Assembly (NCBI GenBank): GCA_964353355.1
Contig: CAYGVT010000014.1
Coordinates: 62,001-126,000 of the forward strand
Source of the DNA: CAYGVT01 sp964353355
Lineage (GTDB): Archaea > Thermoplasmatota > DTKX01 > GCA-020343715
Reading direction: 5' to 3'
DNA: 64,000 nucleotides
The translations under genes were made by a program, and so were the position numbers. Positions 17,334 to 26,105 of the stretch are shown piece after piece; the stretch's first letter is position 1; each line of letters begins with the position of its first letter. The notes beneath the pieces were generated by a model that saw nothing but the letters and a program-made list of their open reading frames with translations, made no database searches and had not been told where the DNA came from.

Positions 17334-18368
17334 ATGGACGAGGGCAGGACGGTCGTGAAGGTGGAGGGTCTCCGCAAGGTCTTCAACGGAAGCGTCAAGG
17401 CGGTCGACGGCGTCTCGTTCGAGGTCCGCGAGGGCGAGGTCTTCGGCTTCCTCGGCCCGAACGGCGCGGGCAAGACGACCACCATCTCAATCCTGACCAC
17501 GCTCACGCTCCCGACGGCCGGCCGCGCCGAGATTCTCGGCCACGACGTCGTCGCGGAGCCGGACCTGGCGCGCAGGGCCATCGGGTTGGTCCCGCAGGAG
17601 CTGACGCTCGACGACGAGCTAACCGGGCGGGAGAACCTCACGCTCCAGGCAACGCTCTACCACGTCCCCAGGGAGCAGGCGCGCGCAAACGTCGAGCAGG
17701 TGCTCGGGCTCGTGGGGCTCAATGGCGCGGCCGACAGGCCAGTCAAGACCTACTCGGGAGGCATGAAGAAGAGGCTCGAGCTCGCCAATGGGCTCGTACA
17801 CCGCCCGCGCGTGCTGTTCTTGGACGAGCCCACTCTGGGCCTGGACATCCAGACGCGCACGACGATTTGGGACTACATCCGCCGTCTGAGGGCCGAGACG
17901 AACATGACCATCTTCCTCACCACGCACTACCTGGAGGAGGCGGACCTCCTGTGCGACCGCATCGGGGTCGTCGACCACGGCCGCCTCATCGCCCTCGACA
18001 CGCCCGAGGGCCTCAAGCGCGCGGTGGGGGGCGACATCATCGAGGTCGTGGTCGACCGGTGCGACGACGACCTCCTGGCCATCGTCAGGGGCATCGGGGG
18101 CATGGAGGTGCTCGCGGGCGCCTGCACGGGCGGCAAGCTGCGCGTGAAGGTGCCCGAGAGCGGCAGCGCGCTGCCGAACATCCTGTCCACTTTATGGAAG
18201 AAGGGCTACGAGATCGTCAACGTCAGCGTGCACAAGCCCTCGCTCGACCAGGCCTTCCTGCTCCTCACTGGCAAGGAGCTGCGCGACGGTGGCGCTGACG
18301 CCCCCGCGGCCCCGGTCGAGGGACAGGCGGCACCGGCCCAGGCAAAGGCCCCGGCAGGGGGGCGGTGA
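17334..18368 (+). CDS. ABC-2-type exporter ATPase (DrrA/daunorubicin-resistance family)
   Basis: This 344-residue ATPase has Walker A GPNGAGKTT (residues 41-49), Q-loop in LVPQELTL, ABC signature YSGGMKKR, Walker B VLFLDEPTLGLD and H-loop in FLTTHYLEEAD. A C-terminal extension typical of the DrrA family (EVVVDRCDDDLLAIVRG onward) ends in an Ala/Pro-rich tail. It energises the membrane partner encoded immediately downstream, whose GTG overlaps its stop (GTGA). ATG 17334 has GGAGG at a good spacing, and a TATA-like TTGATATATG lies near 17257-17266. The cargo (drug, lipid, polysaccharide or peptide) is unknown. Confidence 0.9.
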   Translation: MDEGRTVVKVEGLRKVFNGSVKAVDGVSFEVREGEVFGFLGPNGAGKTTTISILTTLTLPTAGRAEILGHDVVAEPDLARRAIGLVPQELTLDDELTGRENLTLQATLYHVPREQARANVEQVLGLVGLNGAADRPVKTYSGGMKKRLELANGLVHRPRVLFLDEPTLGLDIQTRTTIWDYIRRLRAETNMTIFLTTHYLEEADLLCDRIGVVDHGRLIALDTPEGLKRAVGGDIIEVVVDRCDDDLLAIVRGIGGMEVLAGACTGGKLRVKVPESGSALPNILSTLWKKGYEIVNVSVHKPSLDQAFLLLTGKELRDGGADAPAAPVEGQAAPAQAKAPAGGR

Positions 18369-19216
18369 GCCCCGTGCTCAGCGAGACATACGCGCTCGCG
18401 GTCCGCGACCTCAGGCGGTGGTGGCGGCACCCCATGGAGATCATCCTGGTCTTCACCACCCCGCTCATGTGGCTGCTCCTCTTCGGGCAGGCCTTCAACA
18501 TCGGCGAGCTGGTCCCCTCGGGCCCCGTGGCCCCTGGCGCGCCGAGCGTGACGTCCACGTTCGGCGGCGCGGGCGACTACTTCAGCTTCATGGCGCTGGG
18601 CCAGATAGCGCTCATCGTGATGTTCTCGACGTTCTTCAGCGGGGTCAGCATCCTCTACGACCGCAAGTCGGGCTTCCTCTACAAGCTGCAGGTCGCGCCC
18701 ATCCCGAGGAGCGCCATCCCGCTCTCGAGGATCTCAGCATCCGTCTTCAAGTCGATGCTGCAGGCCGCCGTCGTGCTGCTGCTCGCGGTGGCGTTCACCG
18801 CCATCCCCGGGCTCAACGGGCTGCACTTCGCGGGCGGCTTCGGCGTGACCGACCTGCTGCTGCTGCTCCTGTTCGTGGTGCTCATCTCCGTGGGCTTCTC
18901 GGCCCTCTTCACCGCGCTGGGCCTTGCCGTCAAGAACGAGGAGACGCTCTGGGGCCTCATCAACATCCTCAACTTCCCGCTCATGTTCACCAGCAGCGCG
19001 CTCGTGCCCATCTCGCTCATGCCCGACTGGCTCGCGACGGTCGCGCGCTACAACCCTGTCACGTTCGCCGTCGACGGCATGCGCCAGCTGGTCTTCCAGA
19101 CGGACGTGGGCGCGGTGCACAGCCTGGGCGCGGACCTGCTGGGCATCGCGGTCTTCTGCGCCGTGATGATAGGCCTGGGCGCCCTCCTCTCGCGCAGGGC
19201 GCTGATGCGGGGATAG
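18365..19216 (+). CDS. ABC-2-type transporter permease
   Basis: This 283-residue protein has six hydrophobic helices and the ABC-2 arrangement: cytoplasmic start (SETYALAVRDLRRWWRHPM), a long extracellular loop (NIGELVPSGP to AGDYFSFMALG), and the conserved region SILYDRKSGFLYKLQVAPIP. The ending VARYNPVTFAVDGMRQLVF is a hallmark of DrrB-like permeases. The GTG start overlaps the ATPase stop by GTGA, so the two subunits are translationally coupled. Confidence 0.9.
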   Translation: MSPVLSETYALAVRDLRRWWRHPMEIILVFTTPLMWLLLFGQAFNIGELVPSGPVAPGAPSVTSTFGGAGDYFSFMALGQIALIVMFSTFFSGVSILYDRKSGFLYKLQVAPIPRSAIPLSRISASVFKSMLQAAVVLLLAVAFTAIPGLNGLHFAGGFGVTDLLLLLLFVVLISVGFSALFTALGLAVKNEETLWGLINILNFPLMFTSSALVPISLMPDWLATVARYNPVTFAVDGMRQLVFQTDVGAVHSLGADLLGIAVFCAVMIGLGALLSRRALMRG

Positions 19217-19358
19217 AACAACCCAGGACGTGCAACGGGTCCTGATGGCACGGTATTCGATGATTCATAGCACGGCAGCCCTGGACCCCGTGCCCAGGTG
19301 CGAGCACTCGCCCTCCGACAACCTCAAATACCCGCAGCCAGTATCCACGCTCTGGACC

Positions 19359-19732
19359 GGGAGAAGGAGAGCGACCGACGGTAGGCCCCCGGATGGGCGG
19401 CAACGCCCACACCCTGGGGCCGGCCGAGGAAAGTCCCTCCTCCAAGTCAAGGTGAGCGGACGTAACCGGCCGGCGACCCCTAGGGCGCCGGCGGGCCAAG
19501 TCGCCGGGGCGAGAGCCCCGGGCGGTGGAGCAGAAACGGCACAGCCCCCGGGACGCGATGAACCCGGCTGCGGGGGAGGACCCCGGGGGACCTGGTGAAA
19601 CGGCCCCGCCCACCGGAGCAAGCCCAAGCGTCCGGGATGAGGCGACGCGACCGGAAGGTAGGGCGCTCAGTCGAATGTCGCGAGCCCGGTGGTTTCGGCC
19701 GCCGGGGTAACAGAAGAGGGCTTACTCCCTCC
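19359..19732 (+). ncRNA. rnpB: RNase P RNA
   Basis: The stretch contains the conserved RNase P RNA elements in order: GAGGAAAGTCC (CR-I, about 19428-19438), AGCAGAAACGGCACAG in the middle, and ACAGAAGAGGGCTTACT (CR-V, about 19710-19725). The ends GGAGAAGGAG and ACTCCCTCC can pair as P1. The length near 370 nt and GC-rich helices fit an archaeal type A RNA, the ribozyme that matures tRNA 5' ends. The boundaries are estimated from the P1 pairing to within a few bases. A weak TATA-like TCAAATACC lies about 30 bp upstream. Confidence 0.9.
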
Positions 19733-19782
19733 ACCCGGTCCACCCGCCCCCGCGGGGCGGGGCGAGGCGGAGGCGCAAGGGC

Positions 19783-20544
19783 ATGGTGAGGCGGCACGCG
19801 GCGGAGTGGTGGGACCTCTTCGCCCCCGACGACGACCTCGAGTGGCACATGGAGCTCGCGCGCCGCGCGGGCCCGCGCGCGCTCGACATCGGCGTTGGCA
19901 CCGCGCGCCTCGCCATCCCCATCGCGGCCTCCGGCCGCACTGTTGTGGGCATCGACGATTCCCTCGAGCTGCTCCACATCGCCCATGCCAAGGTCTCGGC
20001 GAGGGGCGGCGGCGTCGTGGGGCGCATGCGGCTGCTGCACGGGGACGTGCGGGACTTCTCGCTCCCGCGCGAGCCGCCGTTCGACCTCGTCTACTCGGCC
20101 GAGGGCGTGCTCAACCGGTGCCACGACCGCGCCGACCTCGCCCACGCGCTCGGGTGCGTGCGGGACGCGCTGCGCGTCGGGGGCACGCTTTCCTTCACGC
20201 TCCTGCGCGTGGAGGGGGACGACATGGACGGCCGGCCGCGGCTCGCGGGCGTGCGGCCGCTCGGCGACGGCGAGGAGGTCCAGAGGCACGTGGCCTGGAC
20301 CCCGGGCCCCAAGAGGGGCGACGTCATCGTCCACACGACCTACGAGAGGTTCGACCGTCGCGGCCGCTCGGTCGAGCGCGTGCAGGAGCGCGAGCAGGTC
20401 CACGTGTTCGAGCCCGTCGATGTCGCGGAGGTGCTGCAGCTCAGCGCTTTCCAGGACGTCGAGCGGTTCTGCGACCACAAGGGGGGCCGCAGCGCGGGGC
20501 ACAAGGACAGGCTCATGGTCTACCGGTGCCACCGCGGGCCGTGA
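19783..20544 (+). CDS. Class I SAM-dependent methyltransferase
   Basis: This 253-residue protein has motif I ALDIGVGTARLAIP (about residues 33-46), an acidic motif II end (VVGIDDSLELL), motif III HGDVRDFSL, and motif IV-like FDLVYSAEGVLNR. These are typical of class I methyltransferases of the Methyltransf_25 type. The C-terminal beta part (HTTYERFDRRGRSVERVQ) resembles small-molecule methyltransferases. The substrate is not predictable. It follows the RNase P RNA gene by 50 bp and may be co-transcribed with it. It is convergent with the MFS transporter gene. Confidence 0.75.
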   Translation: MVRRHAAEWWDLFAPDDDLEWHMELARRAGPRALDIGVGTARLAIPIAASGRTVVGIDDSLELLHIAHAKVSARGGGVVGRMRLLHGDVRDFSLPREPPFDLVYSAEGVLNRCHDRADLAHALGCVRDALRVGGTLSFTLLRVEGDDMDGRPRLAGVRPLGDGEEVQRHVAWTPGPKRGDVIVHTTYERFDRRGRSVERVQEREQVHVFEPVDVAEVLQLSAFQDVERFCDHKGGRSAGHKDRLMVYRCHRGP

Positions 20545-20557
20545 CTGCCCATCGCCA

Positions 20558-21703
20558 TCACGTTGCCGCCACCGCACGCGCGTGGGCCTTCACGGCCCTC
20601 AGGTAGCCCCAAAGCATCGGCGGGATGCACGCGGCCGCGACGACGAGCGGCCACCGAAGGTCCCCCCCGAGCGCGATGGCGACGGCGACCACGGCCACGC
20701 CCGCGATCCTCCCCACGTTGAACATGAGCTCACGCAGGCCCATCGCGTCGTCGAAGCCGAGCCCGAGCTCGGCCATGAGCGTGAAGGTGAAGGCCATCAT
20801 CATGTAGGTGAAGAACTCCGTGAGCCCCACCGCGAGCGACCACAGCCTGAGCTCCCCGAACGTGAGCGTGACCAGGAGCGTCGCGACCGTCACGCCGACC
20901 GACGAGATCACAAGCGGCACGCGGCGGTCGCGCGCGCGGTCCGACCACCTCCCCGCGAGCACGGACGCGACGCCCGCCATGAGCCCGAGGAACGCCAGGA
21001 ACCCGCCGTAGACCGACACCTCGTCGGTCATCCTGACCGTCCCCAGGGGGAGGATGAGCCAGAAGATGCCCTGCCACATGCCCTCGAGGCCCGCGAGCGG
21101 GGCGACCGCCCGGCCCTCGCGGAAGGCCCGTGGGAGGCGGAACTCCATGGGCCTCCCCCAGTCCGCTGTCGCGACGACGGCCGCGCCCGCGAGCAGCAGC
21201 CCCGCGCCCGCCCCGAGCGCGACCGCGTAGGACGCGCTGCCGATGACGGCCGCGCCCGCGAGGGGCATGGTCGCCGCAGCGACCGCGAACAGCGCGAACA
21301 GCGCCGTGCTCCTACCCGCGCGGTCCGAGTCGGTGGTGTAACGGAAGAACACGGCATTGTACGGGACCCAGAACACGGCGATGAAAATCCCGTGCAGCAC
21401 GGCGGCGACGTAGAGCGCGCCCATCCAAGCCAGGCCCATCGCGACGACGAACGCGAAGGCCCTCATCACGAGCCCCACCGCCATCGACGCGCGCACGTTC
21501 ACGGGCCGGCTGAGCGGCGTGATGGCGAGCGCGGACACGCCCCAGAGCACCGCCGTGAAGAGCGCGAGCTCCGCCTCGGAGTGGCCCGCGGCGATGGCCT
21601 GGATGTAGACGAAGCCCCACGCCAGCGACTCGGCCGAGGTGTTGGTCGCCTGCAGCGCCATCAGGCGCTTGAAGTCCCCCGCTCGCACGGGCGAGGGCAC
21701 CAC
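20558..21703 (-). CDS. MFS-type transporter
   Basis: This protein of about 381 residues has eleven to twelve hydrophobic helices in two halves. The MFS loop-2-like motif occurs between helices 2 and 3 and again as VLAGRWSDRARDRRVPL between the halves. The TM4-5 region reads IFIAVFWVPYNAVFFRYT. It is predicted to be a secondary transporter of the cytoplasmic membrane with unknown substrate. GTG 21703 is the longest plausible start. A TATA-like ATATTAATATTT at 21797-21812 (minus strand) would give a leader of about 75 nt, so an alternative start remains possible. Confidence 0.75.
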   Translation of the reverse strand: MVPSPVRAGDFKRLMALQATNTSAESLAWGFVYIQAIAAGHSEAELALFTAVLWGVSALAITPLSRPVNVRASMAVGLVMRAFAFVVAMGLAWMGALYVAAVLHGIFIAVFWVPYNAVFFRYTTDSDRAGRSTALFALFAVAAATMPLAGAAVIGSASYAVALGAGAGLLLAGAAVVATADWGRPMEFRLPRAFREGRAVAPLAGLEGMWQGIFWLILPLGTVRMTDEVSVYGGFLAFLGLMAGVASVLAGRWSDRARDRRVPLVISSVGVTVATLLVTLTFGELRLWSLAVGLTEFFTYMMMAFTFTLMAELGLGFDDAMGLRELMFNVGRIAGVAVVAVAIALGGDLRWPLVVAAACIPPMLWGYLRAVKAHARAVAAT

Positions 21704-21796
21704 GGTCCGCCCAGAAAACCCTTGCGCAGCGGAACCGAGCGCATCGAGCGCGACCGCTTCCCGGGAATGCCCCCGGAACCCCTCACTGGTGAGTAA

Positions 21797-21812
21797 AAAA
21801 ATATTAATATCT
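21797..21812 (-). promoter_or_regulatory. TATA-rich promoter element of the MFS transporter gene
   Basis: An A/T-only stretch (GATATTAATATTTTTTT on the minus strand) stands out in GC-rich DNA between divergent genes. It is the best promoter candidate for the minus-strand transporter. Confidence 0.4.
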
Positions 21813-21885
21813 CTTTTCCGGCGTTTGGTGGGAAAGTCCTAACCATTCACGCAAATTATATAAGTGGGATTTGACAAATAATAGC

Positions 21886-21993
21886 ATGCCCCCCTCCCTC
21901 CGTGCCGCCTTCCCCCCCACCGGCGTGCTCCCAAGAAGGAACTCCAAGGCCCCTACCCCGGGCCATTTACGGACGGGAGGGGGGTCACGGTGA
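21886..21993 (+). CDS. Leaderless short ORF (35 codons) ending inside the Shine-Dalgarno of the next gene
   Basis: ATG 21886 lies 26-27 nt after the centre of TATA box ATTATATAAG (21856-21865), so it is probably the first codon of the mRNA. The frame encodes MPPSLRAAFPPTGVLPRRNS and fifteen more residues. It ends with TGA inside cGGTGAccac, the ribosome binding site four bases before ATG 21998. The peptide is Pro/Arg-rich with no recognisable domain. It could be a leader peptide that controls the downstream gene, or a by-product of low stop-codon density. Confidence 0.4.
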   Translation: MPPSLRAAFPPTGVLPRRNSKAPTPGHLRTGGGSR

Positions 21994-21997
21994 CCAC

Positions 21998-22825
21998 ATG
22001 CCCCGCGACCTCGTCCGGACGCTCGGGACGCTCCTCATCGCGGCGAACGCCCTCGTGGCGTTCCTGTCGCTCACGAACCTCGCGCTCGTCGCAGCGGGCG
22101 CGATCGTGGTGAGCGTCCCGGACGCGGACGACCTCGCGTACGCCTACGACCGGGCCAACGCCACGGTCCTGGTGACGACCGCATTCACGGTCGGCAACCG
22201 GGGCATCTACCCCGTCAGGGGCCTCGACATCGACTCACGCCTCGCCTCCCCTTGGGGGTCGCAGATGGCGAGCTACAGGGCCCACGGCCTCAAGGTCAGG
22301 GCGGGGGAGGTGCGGACCTTCCCCGTCGCCGTGGGCCTGTCGGCGAGCGAGCTCCTCGACGGGCACGCGCTCGGGCTGCTTTTCGAGGACGGCGAGTTCG
22401 AGCTCAAGGTGCGCGTCCGCGCGTCCTACACGATGGGCCTCACCCGGTTCGCTTCGGACGAGGTCCAGAGGTTCGAGTGGCACGCACCTCTCGCGCACAT
22501 GCGCGAGCTGCTCGGGGACGACGGCCTGCTCGAGGCAGCGGGCCGCGCCCTCGGGTGGGTCGCGCCCTTCGTGCGCGAGCAGCTGGCACAGGCCATCTTG
22601 GACTCGGCGCTCTCAGACGGGGAGTGGAGGGAGCTCCCCGTCAGCACCTGGGCGACGCTCCATTACAGGCTGTGGCTCGACCCCGAGGTCGGGACGGGCG
22701 CGTTCGAGGCCATCCTCGGCGGCGAGGTCTCGGGGCACCCGTGGTCACTCGGTGCGGCGGTGCCGCTGCGCATCGAGGGCGGCATGGTCATGCTCGCGCA
22801 GGAGGCGGTGCCCGATGACGGATAG
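21998..22825 (+). CDS. Membrane-anchored protein with LEA14-like beta domain, unknown function
   Basis: The 275-residue protein starts with an uncleaved signal-anchor helix (LGTLLIAANALVAFLSLTNLALVAAGAIVV). The exposed part has repeated beta pairs, for example ATVLVTTAFTVGNRGIYPVRGLDID and EFELKVRVRASYTMGL. This resembles LEA type 2/WHy domains, which are small extracellular or periplasmic beta sandwiches. No catalytic motif is seen. ATG 21998 is selected because GGTGA precedes it by four bases; a GTG at 21902 is in frame but gives a Pro-rich non-homologous extension. It overlaps the next gene by eleven bases. Confidence 0.55.
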   Translation: MPRDLVRTLGTLLIAANALVAFLSLTNLALVAAGAIVVSVPDADDLAYAYDRANATVLVTTAFTVGNRGIYPVRGLDIDSRLASPWGSQMASYRAHGLKVRAGEVRTFPVAVGLSASELLDGHALGLLFEDGEFELKVRVRASYTMGLTRFASDEVQRFEWHAPLAHMRELLGDDGLLEAAGRALGWVAPFVREQLAQAILDSALSDGEWRELPVSTWATLHYRLWLDPEVGTGAFEAILGGEVSGHPWSLGAAVPLRIEGGMVMLAQEAVPDDG

Positions 22826-23300
22826 GGGCCTTCGCGAGAGCTCTTGGGCGAAGGCCTCCTGGGCGCTCGCCTACTACGTCCTCATCCCCACGGTCATCGT
22901 GACCACGATCAAGTGGCGGTACCCAGAGCTCTCGGGCGAGCACCTCGACGCCACGCTCCGATGGGTCCTCGCCGCGGGGATGGTCATCGTGGGCGTGAGC
23001 GCCGTGAGGGCCGAGTTCGAGCAGGGCACGCGCATGAGGCTCTGGCTCGACCTCGCCTACGTCCTGCTCGCCATCGCGTGGCTGCTGGGCGTGCTCGGCG
23101 GCGACACCGTGCTCGAGCAGAGCTGGCAGGGGCATCCGTTCTCGATCGACATCACGCGCCTGTTCGCGGTCGTGGCGTCGCTCGCGTCGCTCAACATGCT
23201 CCACTACGCCCTCGAGTACAGGAGCGGGAGGGCTGTCGAGGGGGACGCGCCCGGCGCGGAGATGCGCCAGGGCCCCGTGACCATCGAGCCCGTCGAATGA
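22815..23300 (+). CDS. Four-helix membrane protein, unknown function
   Basis: This 161-residue protein has four hydrophobic helices: YYVLIPTVIVTTI, VLAAGMVIVGVSAV, LAYVLLAIAWLLGVLGG and FAVVASLASLNMLHYAL. The termini are polar. I recognise no family. ATG 22815 lies inside the end of the preceding gene in another frame, with GGAGG nine bases upstream, so translation is probably coupled and the two proteins may work together at the membrane. Confidence 0.55.
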   Translation: MTDRGLRESSWAKASWALAYYVLIPTVIVTTIKWRYPELSGEHLDATLRWVLAAGMVIVGVSAVRAEFEQGTRMRLWLDLAYVLLAIAWLLGVLGGDTVLEQSWQGHPFSIDITRLFAVVASLASLNMLHYALEYRSGRAVEGDAPGAEMRQGPVTIEPVE

Positions 23301-23394
23301 GCGCGTCCGCTCGCCATCGTCCGTTCCACGAGCAATGGTGTGGGGTACTTACCCCGTCGCGCGCCCGCCTACGCGGGCGCCGAACGCCAGGGAC

Positions 23395-23571
23395 CTACGA
23401 GGCCACGTAAAGCTTGCGGTCGGCCACGGGTACGCGGGTATCCGCGTAGAGGACGACGTTCTCGGGGTTGTACATGCCCGAGACGTCGACGAAGTCGTCC
23501 GACCCGCAGTGCGTGCAGCGCCCACCCTCGAAGTCGGCGCCACAGTGCTTGCATCGCAGCGTTTGCATCAT
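23395..23571 (-). CDS. Small zinc-ribbon protein
   Basis: This 58-residue protein begins MMQTLRCKHCGADFEGGRCT and contains two CxxC knuckles (CKHC and CTHC) that would bind one zinc. The rest (SGMYNPENVVLYADTRVPVA) is a short beta region. Such single-ribbon proteins often bind nucleic acid or a partner protein; nothing more specific can be said. GAGGTGA seven bases upstream supports the ATG at 23571 (or 23568). A TATA box (TTTATATAC, minus strand) at 23658-23666 gives a leader of about 60 nt. Confidence 0.6.
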   Translation of the reverse strand: MMQTLRCKHCGADFEGGRCTHCGSDDFVDVSGMYNPENVVLYADTRVPVADRKLYVAS

Positions 23572-23657
23572 CTGGCTCACCTCTATCTTGCCCCGCGCGG
23601 GTCCGCGACCCCTGTCCAGGGAATCGCGCCCGAGGGGGACCGGTGTAATCGAAGGGT

Positions 23658-23666
23658 AGTATATAA
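23658..23666 (-). promoter_or_regulatory. TATA box of the zinc-ribbon gene
   Basis: The minus strand reads TTTATATAC, a consensus-like archaeal box in GC-rich surroundings. It predicts initiation near 23635. Confidence 0.5.
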
Positions 23667-23829
23667 ACATTGTCACGGTCGTTCGGCTGGGTGAGAAACG
23701 TGCTGGCCATCGGCGCAGTGGCCCAGGCCAGGCAAGACGAAGTAGCACGATTCCATGGTCCCGGCGGAGCTCGGGCGCCGCCCATCTGGTGTCGATAAGC
23801 TTATGGCCCGTGGACGGCACTTAGGCACC

Positions 23830-24666
23830 ATGGCCGTGCGGTCGTCGCGCGCCGCGCTCCTCGCAGCAATCGCGCTTCTCCTGAGCCCGGCGGCCGCCGC
23901 CACCGTCGCAATGCCCGGAGCCCCCGGCGAGGAGCCCGCGGGCGGGGACGGCACCTCCAGGGAGTGGGTCAACTCCACCGCCTACATCTCGACCAACTTC
24001 GGCGACATCGTTGCCACGCTCGCCGACCTCGACGCGCCCATCACGGTGGGCAACTTCATCGGCCTGGCCGACGAGAACTTCTACGACAACATGCGCTGGC
24101 ACCGCATCGTCGACGACTTCGTCATCCAGACGGGCGACCCAAACTCGCGCGACAACAACCCCTACAACGACGGCTCGGGCGGCTCCACCGAGACGATCCA
24201 GCTTGAGATCTCCGAGAACCTCACCCACCTCGACGGCGCGCTGGGCATGGCCCGCAGCAATGAGCCGAACACCGCGAGCTCCCAGTTCTACATCTGCGAC
24301 GGCGCCCAGCACGGCCTCGACGGCAACTACGCGGTCTTCGGCTTCGTCGTCGAGGGCATGGACGTCGTGCGCGCCATCGCGGCCGTCGAGGTCTACGGCA
24401 ACAAGCGGCCCCTGCTCAGCCAGCACCCGGTCGACGACGTTTGGCTCTACGACGTCGAGGTCGAGGAGGGTTTCTGGAACACGACCGAGGGCACGGGCCC
24501 GACCGAGCCCGTCGTCGATGGCGGCGTGTTCGGCGGCGGCGGCGGCTCGGGCGGAGGCACGGCCGCGCTGGTCGCCGTGCCCGTCCTGCTCGTCGTGGCG
24601 CTGGTCGCCTACCTCAGGGTGCCGTCGGTGCGGCGCCTGGCGCTGAAGGTGCTGCACCGTCGCTAG
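23830..24666 (+). CDS. Exported, membrane-anchored cyclophilin-type peptidyl-prolyl isomerase
   Basis: A signal peptide (MAVRSSRAALLAAIALLLSP) is followed by a cyclophilin domain at about residues 45-220. It contains the isomerase signature RWHRIVDDFVIQTGDP, GALGMARSNEPNTASSQFYI and GLDGNYAVFGFVVEGMDVV. A Gly-rich linker (GVFGGGGGSGGG), one transmembrane helix (AALVAVPVLLVVALVAYL) and a basic end follow, so the catalytic domain faces outside. It probably helps fold exported proteins, which fits the many large secreted proteins here. ATG 23830 lies about 29 nt after AAGCTTATGG, suggesting a leaderless start; ATG 23803 is an in-frame alternative. Its 3' end overlaps the convergent rtcA gene by four bases. 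Confidence 0.88.
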   Translation: MAVRSSRAALLAAIALLLSPAAAATVAMPGAPGEEPAGGDGTSREWVNSTAYISTNFGDIVATLADLDAPITVGNFIGLADENFYDNMRWHRIVDDFVIQTGDPNSRDNNPYNDGSGGSTETIQLEISENLTHLDGALGMARSNEPNTASSQFYICDGAQHGLDGNYAVFGFVVEGMDVVRAIAAVEVYGNKRPLLSQHPVDDVWLYDVEVEEGFWNTTEGTGPTEPVVDGGVFGGGGGSGGGTAALVAVPVLLVVALVAYLRVPSVRRLALKVLHRR

Positions 24667-25694
24667 CCCGGTGTGACGGTGAGCGTGACCGTGCCGTCGG
24701 ATTCCCCACGGTCCACGCGGAGCGGCACGAAGGCGGCCACGACGTCGAGCGCGGTGGCGGCGTGGGGCGTGACCTCCCGCGCGCGCAGCACCGAGGTGCC
24801 GCGGGCCATCGCGGCGTACGGCACCAGCTGGTCCAGCAGGTGCACGTCCACGGTCGCACCTGCGTCGAGGTCTGCGGCGACCTCCCTTGACAGGGTGGCC
24901 CCGATCTCCTCGGACGGCAGGCCTATGCGGCCGACCAGGGAGGAGCCGAGCACCGCGTCCCCGAGGTCGGCCCAGAGGGTGGCCACGACGCCGGGGCACG
25001 CCGCCTCGACGCGCGTCTTTGTGATGCGCGCGATGTCCCGCCCGACGAGGCCCTTCCTGATGGCATGGTCGATGCGCTGGGGGACATGGTCCGGGAGCTG
25101 CGACCAGACGATGGAGCCCTCGATGCGCGGCTCGCCCGATGGTGACGGGACGAGAGGCAGGAGCGACCCGGTCCTCTCGGGCAGGGTCGCGGTCACCCTG
25201 CCACCTCCCTGCGGGTAGAACCCCCTCCGCTCGCACGCGGCCTCGCACAGCAGCCCGGCGCGCGCGAGCGCGGGCAGCAGCACGTGCGCGAGGTAGTCCC
25301 AGCTGGGCGCGTGGATGACGTCGGTCCCGCCGCCCACCTTGAGCCGCGCCGCGCCCGCGCCCGGGGCCGCGAGCGCGCCGAGCGCCGCCTGCAGCACGAG
25401 GGCGACCGAGCCCGCCGTGCCCACCTCCACCGGGACATCGCCGCCCACCGGCCCGGTGGGCTCGAACAGCACCGCGCGCGAGCCGACCTCGACGCCCTCC
25501 GTCCTCGCACCGCAAAGCGCAGCCACGGCCCTGACGGCGGCCGCGTGCTGCGCCGCGAGGCCAGGGCGCTCGCGGTTGGCGCGGACCCGCACCACGCGCA
25601 CGGCCCGGCCCGTCGCCGCCGAGAGCGCGACCGCGAGCCGGAGCACCTGCCCGCCGCCCTCGCCGCGGCTCCCGTCGACCTCCACGGCATCCAT
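24663..25694 (-). CDS. rtcA: RNA 3'-terminal phosphate cyclase
   Basis: The enzyme uses ATP to turn an RNA 3'-phosphate into a 2',3'-cyclic phosphate. The protein has 343 residues, the usual size. It begins DGSRGEGGGQVLRLAVALSA, the family's N-terminal signature, and has GGGTDVIHAPS, RRGFYPQGGGRV and VDVHLLDQLVPYAAMARG. The last of these carries the His that becomes adenylylated in characterised RtcA proteins. ATG 25694 is about 23-25 nt from a TATA-like TTCATATCC on the minus strand, so it is probably leaderless. Its role is probably in RNA repair or tRNA processing. Confidence 0.93.
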   Translation of the reverse strand: MDAVEVDGSRGEGGGQVLRLAVALSAATGRAVRVVRVRANRERPGLAAQHAAAVRAVAALCGARTEGVEVGSRAVLFEPTGPVGGDVPVEVGTAGSVALVLQAALGALAAPGAGAARLKVGGGTDVIHAPSWDYLAHVLLPALARAGLLCEAACERRGFYPQGGGRVTATLPERTGSLLPLVPSPSGEPRIEGSIVWSQLPDHVPQRIDHAIRKGLVGRDIARITKTRVEAACPGVVATLWADLGDAVLGSSLVGRIGLPSEEIGATLSREVAADLDAGATVDVHLLDQLVPYAAMARGTSVLRAREVTPHAATALDVVAAFVPLRVDRGESDGTVTLTVTPG

Positions 25695-25848
25695 CGCACG
25701 GGGGAGGGGGAGGCTGGGATATGAAGGTAACTGGGGTCGACCAGGGCCGATGGGAGCACGCGGCCCGGCGTGGCTATTGGGCGTGTCCAGGCCTCTGCCC
25801 GCACAGAAAAAGGTTAATACCATCTTCGCCTTCATCGCCCTGCCGCGC

Positions 25849-25956
25849 GCCGAGATGGCCCAGCGGTAAGGCGAGGGCCTGGAGCTGCGGGTCGGACCCG
25901 CACCGGGCAGCCCTTGGGGGGAAACCCCCGCGGGAGTTCGAATCTCCCTCTCGGCG
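25849..25956 (+). tRNA. tRNA-Ser(GGA) with a 24-nt intron
   Basis: Acceptor GCCGAGA pairs with TCTCGGC, discriminator G, with CCA encoded at 25957-25959. The long variable arm TGGGGGGAAACCCCC marks a class II tRNA. The anticodon stem AGGGC/GCCCT encloses CT-GGA-G, then an insert at 25885-25908, then A. The insert sits after position 37, the canonical archaeal intron site. It folds as GCGGGT/ACCCGC, forming a plausible bulge-helix-bulge for the splicing endonuclease. Anticodon GGA reads UCC and UCU serine codons. Confidence 0.88.
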
Positions 25957-26048
25957 CCACACCCCCTTCGGCCCGCATGCACCCTTCCCCTCACGCAGTC
26001 CCAGGGCCCTTGGCCTGGTTTCATGGTTTTGGGAGCCGGCACCCAACG

Positions 26049-26057
26049 ATTATATAC
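26049..26057 (+). promoter_or_regulatory. TATA box of the PH-like membrane protein gene
   Basis: ATTATATAC in GC-rich surroundings, about 54 bp before ATG 26106, predicts a leader of about 27 nt containing GGAGGT. Confidence 0.5.
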
Positions 26058-26105
26058 GCTCACGCGTCAATCGCATCCCCTGGGCTGGGCCCGAGGAGGT
26101 CTTGG

